DNA from: Achromobacter spanius
GTDB taxonomy: Bacteria; Pseudomonadota; Gammaproteobacteria; Burkholderiales; Burkholderiaceae_B
Assembly: GCF_002812705.1 (NCBI RefSeq)
Contig: NZ_CP025030.1
Location: 2,480,001 to 2,544,000, forward strand
Direction: 5' to 3'
DNA length: 64,000 nucleotides
Below the pieces are notes generated by a model. It worked only from the letters and a program-made list of their open reading frames with translations. It had not been told where the DNA came from and made no database searches. Shown piece after piece: positions 63,875 through 64,000 of the stretch (positions are counted from its first letter, which is position 1; the number at the start of each line of letters is the position of its first letter). The position numbers were made by a program, and so were the translations under genes.

Positions 63875-64000
63875 TCAGGCCTCGGGGGTGTAGCCGCTGT
63901 CCTTGACGACCCGGGCCCAGAACGCATCTTCGCGTTCCATCTGTCGTTTCAAGGCGGCGGGCGCGGTGACTTTGGGGTCGAAGAATTGCTGCTGCATGAC
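63875..64000 (-). CDS. Bug/TctC-family solute receptor, C-terminal fragment (cut by window edge)
   Basis: The last 41 codons before TGA (complement at 63875-63877) read through APAALKRQMEREDAFWARVV and end KDSGYTPEA. This matches the usual Bug C-terminus (residues that follow the 'sPeeFaafi' segment and end with 'WakVVkdaGi'). It lies 39 bases upstream of the sulfatase start and probably imports the sulfated substrate. The start lies beyond 64000. Confidence 0.65.
   Translation of the reverse strand, partial: VMQQQFFDPKVTAPAALKRQMEREDAFWARVVKDSGYTPEA

Overview
The window is a GC-rich (roughly two-thirds GC by eye) stretch of bacterial chromosome. It looks like a betaproteobacterium of the Alcaligenaceae (Achromobacter/Bordetella type). 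The main reasons are five Bug/TctC-type periplasmic solute receptors in 64 kb (four complete, one cut by the right edge), many small catabolic operons each with its own regulator, and a giant two-partner-secreted adhesin. This assignment is an inference from gene content. I saw no rRNA, tRNA, CRISPR, integrase or transposase.

Layout. 1-4556: start of a leftward exported protein, a PAS plus winged-helix one-component regulator, and a divergent autotransporter adhesin; a 41-42 bp dyad-containing element occurs in two copies here. 4565-8891: LysR regulator divergent from a CoA-transferase / zinc-less alcohol dehydrogenase / Bug operon. 8957-10897: MFS exporter and MarR regulator. 11152-16786: a 2-aminophenol-type meta-cleavage operon (dioxygenase beta and alpha subunits, semialdehyde dehydrogenase, RidA-type deaminase, alpha/beta hydrolase, Bug receptor). 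16793-22135: leftward IclR-controlled operon of two enoyl-CoA hydratase-like proteins, an acyl-CoA ligase and a Bug receptor, with two matching palindromes at its promoter. 22268-28573: RstA/RstB-like two-component pair, a beta-lactamase-fold lipoprotein that lacks the catalytic serine, two glycosyltransferases and an esterase. 28563-32758: AraC regulator, ThDP enzyme, Bug, NIPSNAP protein. 32865-33406: ribbon-helix-helix/ParE toxin-antitoxin pair. 33522-38910: Tat-exported epoxide-hydrolase-like enzyme, glutathione transferase, MHS-family transporter, AraC regulator, class II aldolase.

38993-60117 is the most striking part. A TpsB outer-membrane transporter (54452-56185) is followed by a 4,888-residue TpsA adhesin (39761-54427) and a SapC-family protein. 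Divergent from tpsB is a tightly coupled response regulator with an AraC-type output domain and a 7TM-DISM hybrid histidine kinase. This resembles, in arrangement only, the Bordetella bvgAS-fha neighbourhood, but the regulator output class and the kinase sensor are different. 60179-64000: an Asp-nucleophile alpha/beta hydrolase, then a leftward operon of Bug (partial), sulfatase and FAD-linked oxidase.

Common logic: uptake receptor plus CoA-activating, ring-cleaving or ester-cleaving enzymes plus a local regulator, interspersed with surface adhesin and envelope systems. Function calls rest on reading the sequences and recalled family features; no database search was run.
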